From the NCBI RefSeq assembly GCF_050876985.1, contig NZ_JBPAPP010000002.1: a stretch of DNA of 64,000 nucleotides. The stretch is one strand, 5' to 3'. The translations under genes were made by a program, and so were the position numbers. This document shows, piece after piece, positions 11,666-19,896 of this stretch. This DNA is from Halopseudomonas sp002296055. GTDB lineage: Bacteria; Pseudomonadota; Gammaproteobacteria; Pseudomonadales; Pseudomonadaceae. Numbering within the stretch: the first letter of the stretch is position 1; every line of letters starts with the position of its first letter. The notes under the pieces are model-generated. The model saw nothing but the letters and a program-made list of their open reading frames with translations, did no database searches and was not told the DNA's origin.

Positions 11666-12127
11666 TCACAGGTTCGTCAGCGGCACCCCATCGAGGCTGG
11701 CGGCGCGCAGCACCTGCGGCGTCAGCTGCGGATTGTGGCGGGCACGCAGCCCATGCCAACGGACCAGCACAAAACCTGCACTCAGGCCAAGCAGCGCGGC
11801 CAGAATGACCTGCGGCTCAGAGCCACCCAACCCCTGCACCGCCAGAGCGGCAGCAAACAACAGTGATAAAGGCACCAGATAAACCCAGAGCGCACCGCGC
11901 ACCAGGGCGTCTTCGGGCACGCCGATCAGCACCTCATCGCCAACCTGCCACTGACGATCGGTCAGGGCGCGGACAAAACCCATTCGACCGCCAGAGCCCA
12001 GTCGCTGCAGCAACCCCTGCCCGCAACCGGCCTTGGCCGCACAATTTCCACACGTACTGCTACGCATGGTCTGCACCCACACGGCGCCGGGCTCCACACT
12101 CAACACCCGACCCCGCTCCTCAATCAC
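11666..12127 (-). CDS. mucC: RseC/MucC family inner-membrane regulator
   Basis: A 153-residue SoxR-reducing/RseC family protein. The cytoplasmic N-terminus holds a cysteine cluster, CGNCAAKAGCGQG (about residues 26-38), that could bind an Fe-S centre or act as a redox switch. Two membrane helices follow (about 82-103 and 107-122). In Pseudomonas MucC modulates AlgU output in concert with MucA and MucB; the mechanism is poorly known. The start is GTG at 12127, overlapping the mucB stop by four bases (GTGA), so translation is coupled. Confidence 0.88.
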   Translation of the reverse strand: MIEERGRVLSVEPGAVWVQTMRSSTCGNCAAKAGCGQGLLQRLGSGGRMGFVRALTDRQWQVGDEVLIGVPEDALVRGALWVYLVPLSLLFAAALAVQGLGGSEPQVILAALLGLSAGFVLVRWHGLRARHNPQLTPQVLRAASLDGVPLTNL

Positions 12128-13086
12128 GGTAGAGCCTCTGCCGACACAGCAGCGTGGGGGAAGGAGGCAGCGATTCGCTCAGCAGTCGCTGGGGGTATCT
12201 CACCAACGATCGTGGCCAGATAGGTCTGCCCCTCGACCTGGAGCCGGCGACTGATCGCCACGGTCGGACCGAGTTGCGCCGCCAGATTATCCGCCGGCCG
12301 TTCCTCACCAAGAGGCTCGACAAACACGGTAAAGCGCGCTAGGCCATCACTGTATACCTGCGTCATCACCGGCGGCTCGCCGGAGGCCAGGGCGCGCACC
12401 ATCGACTCACCCGCGGTGTAGCCCGGCGGGAGCCAGCCAGGCTGCCAGCCAGAGGCATCGACGAGTTTTTCCGGCTGCGCTGCGTTCAATGGCAGGCAGC
12501 GAGAGCCGACCTCCAGAGCATCATCCGGCAGGGAAGAGAAGTTCACATCGACAAACTGAAAGCGCTCGAGCAGCACGTTGCGCTCATTGATCAGCAATGA
12601 CTTGAGCAACAGCCCGGTCTCATCGTCGAGATACAGTTCGTAGGCATAACGGAAGGCATCCCGAGGCTTGAGCGCAACCACCGTCACAGGGCGATCCGCC
12701 ACCCGGGTGCCGCCCAGCACCTCAAGCACATACCAGCGCTGCAAACGAGCAGGGTCGACCGTTTGGGAAGCGGCTCCGTGCCAGTCGGACACCGCGGAGT
12801 AAGAGCTGGCACATTGCAGGCGACCATCGCGGCGCAGCCACTCCTGGGGCTCACCATCAGCCCGGAGCAAACGCTCGGTCACGCCGTCGTCGTCGGTTTG
12901 GTGCCAGATATGGTGGGTACTGAAACTGCCGGAGCGTTCGTAAACGAACGCTCCCTGATAGCTTTGCTGATCAACCGCGTCGGCCATGCCGCGCAACAAC
13001 TGTCCTGCATCCTCGGCCTGAGCCAGCGGCGCTGCCAGCAGCACCGCGGCAGAACAACAGGCAAAGCGTCGCGACCACTTCACCAC
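12124..13086 (-). CDS. mucB: Periplasmic sigma-factor regulator MucB/RseB
   Basis: A 320-residue RseB family protein with a cleavable signal peptide (about residues 1-24, ending AQA). It has the two-domain fold that binds lipids or LPS fragments and shields MucA from site-1 proteolysis. Visible family segments are DQQSYQGAFVYERSG and YELYLDDETGLLLKSLL. When ligand displaces it from MucA, the anti-sigma factor is cut and AlgU is freed. The frame begins with two GTG codons (13086 and 13083). GGAAGG upstream supports this start, and the first GTG overlaps the mucA stop by one base. Confidence 0.93.
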   Translation of the reverse strand: MVKWSRRFACCSAAVLLAAPLAQAEDAGQLLRGMADAVDQQSYQGAFVYERSGSFSTHHIWHQTDDDGVTERLLRADGEPQEWLRRDGRLQCASSYSAVSDWHGAASQTVDPARLQRWYVLEVLGGTRVADRPVTVVALKPRDAFRYAYELYLDDETGLLLKSLLINERNVLLERFQFVDVNFSSLPDDALEVGSRCLPLNAAQPEKLVDASGWQPGWLPPGYTAGESMVRALASGEPPVMTQVYSDGLARFTVFVEPLGEERPADNLAAQLGPTVAISRRLQVEGQTYLATIVGEIPPATAERIAASFPHAAVSAEALP

Positions 13087-13712
13087 TAGCGACCTTCCAT
13101 GCTCGCTGCGCGGGCGTAAGGCACCAGCTGCGGCGTGTTGGACTGAGCGCCAGCCTCGGCGTGCTCACGCAGGTAGCGACTAATGCGCTGCTCATGCCAG
13201 GCCGAAGGACCTTGCGCAGGCGCCAGCGGCTCTGCGGCAGCAGTGCCGGTCTGCGAGTAACCCGCCAGTACCGCGCCGGGGCGTGCAGTTGGGTTCGCCT
13301 GCAGCATAGACGGGGCCGGGCTGGTAGCCGCAGTCATCGGCTGCGTCGGCGCATCGCCTTGGTTGACCATGCGAACACCTACCAACACGGCCAAGGTCAC
13401 AGATGCGGCCACCGCCACGCGACCGAAGTTGCGCCACAGCGCAGAGCCTTGGGTGACAGCGGGCGCAGCCTGCTCAGACTCCATCTGCAACGCCGGCTCA
13501 TCCTTTAGCGCTGCCGCGATGCCAGCCGACAGATCTACGGAACCCTGCCAGGGCTCCTTATGCATCACCGAGCGTGCCATCTGGTAGCGCGCCCAGGTAC
13601 TACGCAGTGCCGGATCCTGATCAGCTGCCTGGAGAACACGGCGCACTTCCAGTTCGTCAGCCTCGTTGTCCATGAGAGCGGAAAGAGACTCCTGCAAGAC
13701 TTCGTTTCTCAT
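13086..13712 (-). CDS. mucA: Anti-sigma factor MucA/RseA
   Basis: A 208-residue single-pass anti-sigma factor. The N-terminal cytoplasmic domain (ESLSALMDNEADELEVRRVL, residues 8-27, to about 80) sequesters AlgU. One membrane helix lies near 98-116, and the periplasmic tail binds MucB and is the target of the AlgW/MucP cascade. It is a little longer than P. aeruginosa MucA (194 aa), mostly in the Ala/Pro-rich periplasmic tail. The frame is intact, so this is not the truncated mucA type seen in mucoid clinical strains. It lies directly downstream of algU (55 bp). Confidence 0.94.
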   Translation of the reverse strand: MRNEVLQESLSALMDNEADELEVRRVLQAADQDPALRSTWARYQMARSVMHKEPWQGSVDLSAGIAAALKDEPALQMESEQAAPAVTQGSALWRNFGRVAVAASVTLAVLVGVRMVNQGDAPTQPMTAATSPAPSMLQANPTARPGAVLAGYSQTGTAAAEPLAPAQGPSAWHEQRISRYLREHAEAGAQSNTPQLVPYARAASMEGR

Positions 13713-13767
13713 TGCTATACCTCTGCTGTTGGCCCAAAGGGCTCACTGCGTTGCACCCTGTTGCCGA

Positions 13768-14343
13768 TCATGCCTCAAGCAACGGTTTCAGGGCTTTATC
13801 TATTGCCTCTCGCGCCCGGAAGATCCGGGAACGGACGGTGCCGACCGGGCAGTCCATCACGTTGGCAATGTCTTCGTAGCTCAACCCCTCAAATTCACGC
13901 AGGGTTAACGCTGTTCTTAAATCATCAGGCAACTGTTCGAGGGTTTTGTTCACTACCTGCTCGATTTCGTCGCGCAACATTTCGCGTTCAGGCGAGTGAA
14001 TATCCTTCAGGATACTGTCGCCTTCGTAGTACTCCGCCTCATCTGCGGCGATATCCGAATCCGGTGGCCGACGATTGCGCGCCACCAGGTAATTCTTTGC
14101 GGTATTAATCGCAATGCGGTACAGCCACGTATAGAACGCGCTATCACCGCGAAAGTTCGCCAGCGCGCGATAGGCTTTGATGAACGCTTCTTGAGCCACG
14201 TCCTGCGCTTCATGGCTGTCATGCACAAAACGCGTCACCAACGCGAGAATCTTGTGCTGGTATTTAAGAACCAGCAGGTCAAAGGCACGCTTGTCGCCTT
14301 TCTGAACACGTTCGACCAGCTGCTGATCGCTCTGCCCTGTCAT
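13768..14343 (-). CDS. algU: Extracytoplasmic stress sigma factor AlgU/RpoE
   Basis: A 191-residue group IV sigma factor. Region 2 carries DSHEAQDVAQEAFIKAYRAL and GDSAFYTWLYRIAINTAKN (about residues 42-85), which recognise the -10 element. Region 4 carries LTLREFEGLSYEDIANVM and GTVRSRIFRAREAI (about 145-182), which recognise -35. Length matches Pseudomonas AlgU (193 aa). It controls envelope repair, osmotic response and exopolysaccharide genes. The upstream region holds AlgU-type promoter elements, consistent with positive autoregulation. It heads the algU-mucABCD operon. Confidence 0.96.
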   Translation of the reverse strand: MTGQSDQQLVERVQKGDKRAFDLLVLKYQHKILALVTRFVHDSHEAQDVAQEAFIKAYRALANFRGDSAFYTWLYRIAINTAKNYLVARNRRPPDSDIAADEAEYYEGDSILKDIHSPEREMLRDEIEQVVNKTLEQLPDDLRTALTLREFEGLSYEDIANVMDCPVGTVRSRIFRAREAIDKALKPLLEA

Positions 14344-14384
14344 AATGAAATCACTCTGCAGGGTCCGCGATTCGCGTCGTTATC

Positions 14385-14411
14385 GTAGACACAGGATGTA
14401 ACCAAAAGTTC
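14385..14411 (-). promoter_or_regulatory. AlgU-dependent promoter of the algU operon
   Basis: On the minus strand GAACTT (14411-14406) is followed after exactly 16 bases by TCTAC (14389-14385). This fits the AlgU/sigma-E consensus GAACTT-N16/17-TCtgA, and it sits 42 bases upstream of the algU ATG. It is the expected autoregulatory promoter. Confidence 0.7.
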
Positions 14412-14433
14412 TCCCCTCACTCAGGTACAGCAG

Positions 14434-14461
14434 TAGGAACGCCAAAAATGACAAAAAGTTC
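14434..14461 (-). promoter_or_regulatory. Second AlgU-type -35 element upstream of algU
   Basis: A second perfect GAACTT lies at 14461-14456 on the minus strand, 50 bases upstream of the first. The sequence 16-17 bases downstream is TTCCTA, a poor -10 match. It may be a weak tandem promoter or a decoy. Confidence 0.35.
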
Positions 14462-14544
14462 CCGCGTGAGTGCACAATGCCAGCATCCTGCCAGCAGGCA
14501 AACCATCAGGCCCTCACCCATGGGAGACAGTATTGTGCGGCAGC

Positions 14545-14569
14545 GCGCTTCTATATACTAGGGAAGCGC
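14545..14569. repeat. Dyad symmetry with AT-rich centre upstream of nadB
   Basis: GCGCTTC and GAAGCGC are separated by the 11 bases tatatactagg. The TATACT in the loop resembles a sigma-70 -10 box, so the dyad could be an operator overlapping a promoter, either for nadB or on the opposite strand. It has no T-run and is not a terminator. Confidence 0.35.
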
Positions 14570-14725
14570 TGACTTAATCCATACGCCCGCTGCACAAGCA
14601 AAAGGGTGCTGGAGCCAGCGCCCACGACCGCTTTCAGCACCATCTGTGGTTGTATGCATACTGCCAAAGACACCTGTTTGAGCGCCCACTAGCGCGTTCA
14701 GACCACCCAGCAGCTGAATAAAGAT

Positions 14726-16339
14726 ATGACGCGACAACGCCAATACGACGTACTGGTCATCGGCAGCGGCGCCGCCGGCCTGACTCTCGCTCTGCACCTG
14801 GCCAGCGATCTACGCGTAGCCGTATTGAGCAAAGGACAGCTATCCGAGGGCTCCACCTTCTGGGCCCAGGGGGGCGTAGCAGCGGTGCTGGACGACGCCG
14901 ACACGGTAGATGCACACGTCCAGGACACCCTGATCGCTGGCGGTGGCCTGTGTCACGAAGAGGCTGTACGGCAGATTGTTGGCGATAGCGCCGACGCCAT
15001 CGGCTGGCTGGTCGAACAGGGCGTGCCCTTTACCCGCGAGCGACGCTCGGATGGTAGCGAGAGTGACGATTTCCATCTGACCCGTGAGGGTGGCCACAGT
15101 CACCGCCGCATTATTCACGCCGCCGACGCCACCGGCGCAGCTATCTTCAACACCCTGCTGCAACGGGCCGAAGAGCACAGCAATATCGAGCTACTGGACA
15201 ACCGCGTAGCGGTTGACCTGATCACCAGCAAAAAGCTCGGCCGCAGCGGCAACCAGTGCCTCGGCGCCTACATCCTGAACCGCTCAAGCGGCCACGTCGA
15301 AACCGTCGCCGCACGCTTTACCGTGCTGGCCACAGGCGGCGCCAGCAAGGTCTACCTGTACACCAGCAACCCGGACAGCGCCTCGGGCGACGGTATCGCT
15401 ATGGCCTGGCGCGCCGGCTGCCGGGTGGCCAACATGGAATTCAACCAGTTCCACCCGACCTGCCTGTACCATCCCAAGGCCAAGAGTTTTTTGATCACCG
15501 AAGCCCTGCGCGGTGAAGGCGCCCTGCTGCGCCTGCCCAATGGCGAGCGTTTTATGCCGCGCTTTGACGAACGCGCCGAACTGGCTCCGCGCGATATCGT
15601 AGCCCGCGCCATCGACCATGAAATGAAGCGCCTGGGCCTGGATTGTGTCTACCTGGATATCACCCATAAGCCGGCCGACTTTATCCGCAGCCACTTCCCC
15701 ACGGTGCACGAACGCTGCTTGGCATTTGGCATTGATATCACCCGCGAGCCCATCCCCGTGGTACCTGCGGCCCACTACACCTGTGGCGGCGTAATGGTCG
15801 ACAGCAACGGGCGCACCGATCTCGCCCAGCTGTACGCCATCGGCGAGACCAGCTTTACCGGCCTGCACGGGGCTAACCGGATGGCCAGCAACTCACTGCT
15901 CGAATGCATTGTGTACGGCCGTGCCGCCAGCCAGGACATTCTGGCCCGCTTGCAAGACAGCGCCATGCCGCAAGACCTGCCGATCTGGGATGAAAGCCAG
16001 GTGACCGATTCGGATGAAGACGTGATCATTTCGCACAACTGGGATGAGCTGCGGCGCTTCATGTGGGACTACGTGGGGATTGTGCGGACCTCCAAGCGAC
16101 TGCAACGGGCAAAACACCGCGTTGACCTGCTACTGGCGGAAATCCACGAGTTCTACAGTAATTACCGGGTCAGCCGGGACCTGCTGGAGCTGCGCAACCT
16201 GGCGGTGGTCGCCGACCTGATCATTCGTTCAGCCATGCAGCGCCGCGAGAGCCGCGGCCTGCACTACACGCTGGATTATCCGGCGCAGCTGGAGGAGGCA
16301 CTGGATACTATTCTGCCGCCACCCACCGCTGACGACTAA
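14726..16339 (+). CDS. nadB: L-aspartate oxidase
   Basis: A 537-residue FAD flavoenzyme that oxidises L-aspartate to iminoaspartate, the first step of de novo NAD synthesis. The dinucleotide fold is at residues 9-19 (LVIGSGAAGL). EGGHSHRRIIHA carries active-site residues, and GLHGANRMASNSLLECIVYG is the conserved FAD/substrate loop shared with fumarate reductase-type flavoproteins. Length equals Pseudomonas NadB. The start codon follows a poor ribosome site. The 3' end overlaps convergent ygfX by 32 bp. The neighbour sdhE is a flavoprotein assembly factor, although NadB itself carries FAD non-covalently. Confidence 0.95.
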   Translation: MTRQRQYDVLVIGSGAAGLTLALHLASDLRVAVLSKGQLSEGSTFWAQGGVAAVLDDADTVDAHVQDTLIAGGGLCHEEAVRQIVGDSADAIGWLVEQGVPFTRERRSDGSESDDFHLTREGGHSHRRIIHAADATGAAIFNTLLQRAEEHSNIELLDNRVAVDLITSKKLGRSGNQCLGAYILNRSSGHVETVAARFTVLATGGASKVYLYTSNPDSASGDGIAMAWRAGCRVANMEFNQFHPTCLYHPKAKSFLITEALRGEGALLRLPNGERFMPRFDERAELAPRDIVARAIDHEMKRLGLDCVYLDITHKPADFIRSHFPTVHERCLAFGIDITREPIPVVPAAHYTCGGVMVDSNGRTDLAQLYAIGETSFTGLHGANRMASNSLLECIVYGRAASQDILARLQDSAMPQDLPIWDESQVTDSDEDVIISHNWDELRRFMWDYVGIVRTSKRLQRAKHRVDLLLAEIHEFYSNYRVSRDLLELRNLAVVADLIIRSAMQRRESRGLHYTLDYPAQLEEALDTILPPPTADD

Positions 16340-16760
16340 AACGCAAACGCAGGCGCAGCCGACGCAGGCTTTCTTCCGGCGCGGCATCGGCCGGCAAGAC
16401 GACGGATACCGGACACCAGCGGCCCTGCTCGCGCAGCCTGACCACCGTCAGCATGGCACTGACATAGGTATCAGCCAGCAGGCGCGCCGCCACCTCCGAG
16501 CCGTCACGGCGCAGTATGTGCCAGCCGTCGCTGTCAAAGCGCAAACCGGTCACCGAGTGCGGGTGCCGCAAGCTGACCTGACGCGGCCAGACCCAACCGC
16601 CATAGAGCAGCACCAGCGCCACGCACAGCAGGCTCGGCCAAAGGGTCAAGGCACTGTTGAATACGCCCAGGCACGCCAGCAGCCCGCTGAGCAGCAGCAC
16701 AAAGGCCATCCAGCGAGACGGTTGGCGTTGCAGCAACAGATATTCAGTTTGGCTGTACAC
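16308..16760 (-). CDS. YgfX family membrane protein, partner of SdhE
   Basis: A 150-residue protein with two adjacent membrane helices (about residues 18-36 and 40-58) and a cytoplasmic C-terminal domain rich in Arg and Leu. It matches the YgfX/CptA type, nearly always encoded just downstream of sdhE. In E. coli the homologue binds SdhE and has been linked to cell-division proteins; its role in Pseudomonas is not settled. The start is GTG at 16760, overlapping the sdhE stop by 17 bp. The 3' end overlaps convergent nadB by 32 bp. Confidence 0.75.
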   Translation of the reverse strand: MYSQTEYLLLQRQPSRWMAFVLLLSGLLACLGVFNSALTLWPSLLCVALVLLYGGWVWPRQVSLRHPHSVTGLRFDSDGWHILRRDGSEVAARLLADTYVSAMLTVVRLREQGRWCPVSVVLPADAAPEESLRRLRLRLRFSRQRWVAAE

Positions 16761-16998
16761 GGTCCAGAATCATCCTCACGATATGACGCAGCTCCGGGTC
16801 ATCCGGCTCGCCACGCTGCATAAACCAGACAAACATGTCCTGATCCTCACACTCCAGCAGTTGGCGATAACGCGCCTGATCAGCCTCGTCCAGCGTCGGG
16901 TACACCTCCTGCAGGAAGGGCACCAGCAGGACATCCAGTTCCAGCATGCCGCGACGGCTATGCCAGAACAAACGTTTCATTTCTATATCGGCCGACAT
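16744..16998 (-). CDS. sdhE: FAD assembly factor SdhE
   Basis: An 84-residue all-helical protein that promotes covalent attachment of FAD to succinate dehydrogenase SdhA. The diagnostic RGxxE motif is present as RRGMLELD (residues 15-22). DQDMFVWFMQRGEP near the C-terminus is also conserved. The frame is open for 29 codons further upstream. The ATG at 16998 gives the standard 84-residue length and has GGAG at good spacing. The gene is co-transcribed with ygfX. Confidence 0.92.
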   Translation of the reverse strand: MSADIEMKRLFWHSRRGMLELDVLLVPFLQEVYPTLDEADQARYRQLLECEDQDMFVWFMQRGEPDDPELRHIVRMILDRVQPN

Positions 16999-17136
16999 CG
17001 GCAACTCCACAAGCTGAGAATTGAACTGCACATTACAATTCTCATTATAACGGCAAGATAGCAGCAAGCGGCGCCTGACAAGCACCCGCCGCGCACCCTA
17101 TGATGTATCACCACACACCAAGGGAACAACGACGGT

Positions 17137-18141
17137 ATGACCTTACACGCCGAGCTCGCCAGCCACTTTGCCGAGGCGAGCGACAGCAGCGACTTCGCGA
17201 CAGGCTTGAGCCTGCTCGACCATCAGGGCCTGATCAGTGTGACCGGCAGCGATGCCGATAAATTCCTGCAGGGCCAGATTACCTGCGACCTGCGCCAGCT
17301 CGACCAGGATCACAGCAGCCTCGGCGCGCGCTGCAGCCCCAAGGGGCGCATGCAGTCCAGCTTCCGCATCTGGCGAACCACAGACGGCATGCTGCTGAGC
17401 TTGGCGCGCGAGCTGGTTGCCCCGCAATTGGCGGACCTCGGTAAATACGCCGCACTCTACCGCCAATGCCAACTGGCGGACCAAAGCGACAGCTGGGCCG
17501 GCTTTGGTCTGTGGGGCGAGCAGGCCGAACAGGCGCTCAACGCAGCCGGCCTGCAACCACCTACCGAGGACAACGGCATCAGCCGCGCGGGCAACTGCGT
17601 CGCCCTGCGCCTGCCGGGAGCAGCCTATGCCGTCTGGGCGCCGATTGCCGATGCGCCTGCCCTGTTGGAAAAGCTGTCCACCCACGCTTCGCTGGTCAGC
17701 GCCAACCAATGGCAATTGCGCCAAATCCAGAGCGGCATCGGTCAAGTGACCGGACCAACCCTCGAAAGCTTTATTCCGCAGATGCTTAATCTGCAACACT
17801 TGGGTGGCGTCAGCTTCCGCAAGGGCTGCTACACCGGCCAGGAAATCGTTGCTCGCATGCAATACCTGGGCAAGCTAAAGCGCCGCATGTACCGCCTGCT
17901 GATGGCCGGCGACGCGCCGCCCAAGCCGGGCACCGAGATTATCGACCGCGATAGCGGCAAGGCCGTAGGCGATGTCGTGATCGCCGCACGCGGACCCAAA
18001 GCAGTGGAATTACTGGCCGTATTGCAGAAGGATGCGGCACAATTGGCGACGTTAAGCTTGGCCGCCAGCGACGGCCCGCTACTGACGCTCAGTGAGTTAC
18101 CTTACGAGCAGGCATTGACCAGCGCTGAAGCCGAACAATAG
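17137..18141 (+). CDS. ygfZ: Folate-binding Fe-S cluster repair protein YgfZ
   Basis: A 334-residue member of the YgfZ/GcvT-like family, which supports maturation or repair of certain Fe-S enzymes (in E. coli MiaB) using tetrahydrofolate. The signature KGCYTGQE is at residues 229-236 with the essential Cys231, and the N-terminal SVTGSDADKFLQGQITCDL is typical. It is divergent from sdhE-ygfX and 18 bp upstream of the HDOD gene, with which it is probably co-transcribed, as in other Pseudomonas. Confidence 0.93.
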   Translation: MTLHAELASHFAEASDSSDFATGLSLLDHQGLISVTGSDADKFLQGQITCDLRQLDQDHSSLGARCSPKGRMQSSFRIWRTTDGMLLSLARELVAPQLADLGKYAALYRQCQLADQSDSWAGFGLWGEQAEQALNAAGLQPPTEDNGISRAGNCVALRLPGAAYAVWAPIADAPALLEKLSTHASLVSANQWQLRQIQSGIGQVTGPTLESFIPQMLNLQHLGGVSFRKGCYTGQEIVARMQYLGKLKRRMYRLLMAGDAPPKPGTEIIDRDSGKAVGDVVIAARGPKAVELLAVLQKDAAQLATLSLAASDGPLLTLSELPYEQALTSAEAEQ

Positions 18142-18159
18142 AACCCTAAGGGACATGAC

Positions 18160-18993
18160 ATGACCGACCTCGCCCAACGCGTCCATGATGAGCTGATGCA
18201 AGCCATCGAGAAGGATCAGCTGGTACTACCCACCCTGCCGGAGGTTGCACTAAGGGTGCGAGAGGCCGCCGAAGATCCGGACGTCAGCATCCCTGACCTG
18301 GTGCGCGAGATAAGCAACGACGCCGCTCTCAGCGCACGCCTGATCAAGGTGGTCAACAGTCCGCTACTGCGCAGCCGGCAAGAAATCACCGACCTGTCGA
18401 TGGCCGTCAACCGCATGGGTATCGCCTACACCGCCAACCTGGCAACCGGCCTGGCGATGTCGCAAATGTTCCAGGCGACCTCTGACGTCATTGACCGCAA
18501 GATGCGTGAGGTATGGACGCGGAGCACAGAAGTGGCTGGCATCAGCCATGTGCTGTGCCGTCACTACACCCGTCTGAAGCCCGATCAGGCAACCTTGGCC
18601 GGCCTCGTCCACCAGATTGGCGTGCTGCCGATTCTCAGCTATGCCGAAGAGAACAGCCAGCTATTGCGCGACTCCATCAGCCTGAACCTGGTTATTGACC
18701 GTATTCACCCGCTACTGGGCGATCGTATTCTGCAGGCCTGGGACTTCCCCGAGCCGCTGCGCCACGTACCGTCGCAGCACCTGGACTTCCAGCGCAACTC
18801 GGCCAGCGTTGACTACGCCGATATTGTGCAGGTTGCCATGCTGCAGTCACTGTCAGGCACCCAGCACCCGTACGCGCAAATGGACTGGAGCGGCATCAGC
18901 GCCTTTGCCAAGCTTGGCTTGAACCCGGCGGATGAACAGGAAGACGAAGACCTGTCTGCCGAGATGGAAGCCGCCATGCAGTTGCTGGCCTAA
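18160..18993 (+). CDS. HDOD domain signalling protein
   Basis: A 277-residue stand-alone HDOD domain protein. The HDOD core runs from about residue 20 (LPTLPEVALRVREAAEDPDVS, then EISNDAALSARLIKVVNSP) to about 215. HDOD domains resemble HD phosphohydrolases without the catalytic His-Asp pair and act as protein-interaction modules in signalling. The C-terminal 40 residues are acidic. It is 18 bp downstream of ygfZ with AAGGGA before the ATG. The specific partner is unknown. The stop codon lies 13 bp from the convergent enoyl-CoA hydratase gene. Confidence 0.85.
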   Translation: MTDLAQRVHDELMQAIEKDQLVLPTLPEVALRVREAAEDPDVSIPDLVREISNDAALSARLIKVVNSPLLRSRQEITDLSMAVNRMGIAYTANLATGLAMSQMFQATSDVIDRKMREVWTRSTEVAGISHVLCRHYTRLKPDQATLAGLVHQIGVLPILSYAEENSQLLRDSISLNLVIDRIHPLLGDRILQAWDFPEPLRHVPSQHLDFQRNSASVDYADIVQVAMLQSLSGTQHPYAQMDWSGISAFAKLGLNPADEQEDEDLSAEMEAAMQLLA

Positions 18994-18996
18994 CGC

Positions 18997-19031
18997 AAAA
19001 AGCCTGTCACCGCCGCGTCCACCGCGGCGGT
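18997..19031 (-). terminator. Rho-independent type terminator of the enoyl-CoA hydratase gene
   Basis: A perfect 9-bp GC stem (19009-19017 with 19023-19031, 5-base loop) is followed on the minus strand, after seven bases, by five T (19001-18997). The stem starts inside the last codons of the gene, so the spacing to the T-run is slightly long. Confidence 0.5.
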
Positions 19032-19822
19032 CGCTTCTCCAGAAAGGCGTTAACCCCCTCCACCGTATCCTCCAGCTCGAACAGATCGACGAAGTGCTCG
19101 CGCTCACTGGCCAGCAAGGAATTTAATGGCTGGTTACGCGCACCCTGAATCAGCCTCTTGCAGTAGCGCACAGCGGTAGGACTCTGACGCGCCACCTGAG
19201 CTGCCAGACGCAGAGCCACAGCCACCGACTGCCCCTGCTCTACACACTCCTGGACCAGACCGATACGTTCGGCCCGCACGCCGTCGACCCGCTCCCCGCA
19301 GAGAATCATGCGTTTGGCCCAACCTTCGCCGACCAACCAGGCCAGCGCCTGCGTACCACCGGCGCAGGGCAGCAATCCGACACCGGCCTCTGGCAAGGCC
19401 AGCTGCGCCTGCCGCTCGGCAATGCGGATATCGCAGGCCAACGCGCACTCCAGCCCGCCACCCATCGCATAGCCGTTGATGGCCGCAATGGTGACGCCGG
19501 AGAAATCGCGCAACGCCTCAAAGGCCGCGCCAAACAGGCGGGCCATTTCCCGCGCCCGGGCCGCATCGCCATCAGCGAACATATTCAGATCAGCACCTGC
19601 GGAAAAGAAACGCTCACCGCGGCCAGTCAGCACCAGCGCGTAGATATCCGGATCGGCGTTCAGGTGATGCAACAACTCGGGCAAGCCGTGCAGGCTGTCG
19701 GAATCCCAGGTATTGGCTGGCGGGTTATCAATGGTAACCAACGCCGTATGGCCGGCCTTCTGCACCACCAGCTTGTCGGTGCGCGGCACAAGCGCGGTAT
19801 AGGGTTGCAGTGCATGCTCCAT
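19007..19822 (-). CDS. Enoyl-CoA hydratase/isomerase, DspI-like
   Basis: A 271-residue crotonase-fold enzyme. GERFFSAGADLNMFADGD forms the first oxyanion-hole strand (about residues 66-83), and AAINGYAMGGGLECALACDIR the second (about 110-130). LPEAGVGLLPCAGGTQ carries a catalytic Glu. It would hydrate 2-enoyl-CoA or act on related thioesters. The N-terminal PYTALVPRTDKLVV and overall pattern recall, from memory, P. aeruginosa PA0745 (DspI), needed for the cis-2-decenoic acid dispersion signal; this needs an alignment. The frame extends to a TTG at 19834. ATG 19822 has GGAGA at good spacing. Confidence 0.82.
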   Translation of the reverse strand: MEHALQPYTALVPRTDKLVVQKAGHTALVTIDNPPANTWDSDSLHGLPELLHHLNADPDIYALVLTGRGERFFSAGADLNMFADGDAARAREMARLFGAAFEALRDFSGVTIAAINGYAMGGGLECALACDIRIAERQAQLALPEAGVGLLPCAGGTQALAWLVGEGWAKRMILCGERVDGVRAERIGLVQECVEQGQSVAVALRLAAQVARQSPTAVRYCKRLIQGARNQPLNSLLASEREHFVDLFELEDTVEGVNAFLEKRPPRWTRR

Positions 19823-19896
19823 GACAGTCTCCAACTCACGCCGGAGCGACTCGCCAGCAGGCGCACTGAGCGCCGCCGCGAGCCTGGCCCCGGAGG

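Larger units (their letters stand above)
14344..14725. other. algU-nadB divergent intergenic region (382 bp)
   Basis: This gap between divergent algU and nadB holds the two AlgU-type promoter elements and, nearer nadB, a perfect 7-bp dyad (14545-14551 GCGCTTC and 14563-14569 GAAGCGC) around an AT-rich 11-base centre. No convincing coding sequence or small-RNA gene was seen in it. Confidence 0.6.
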
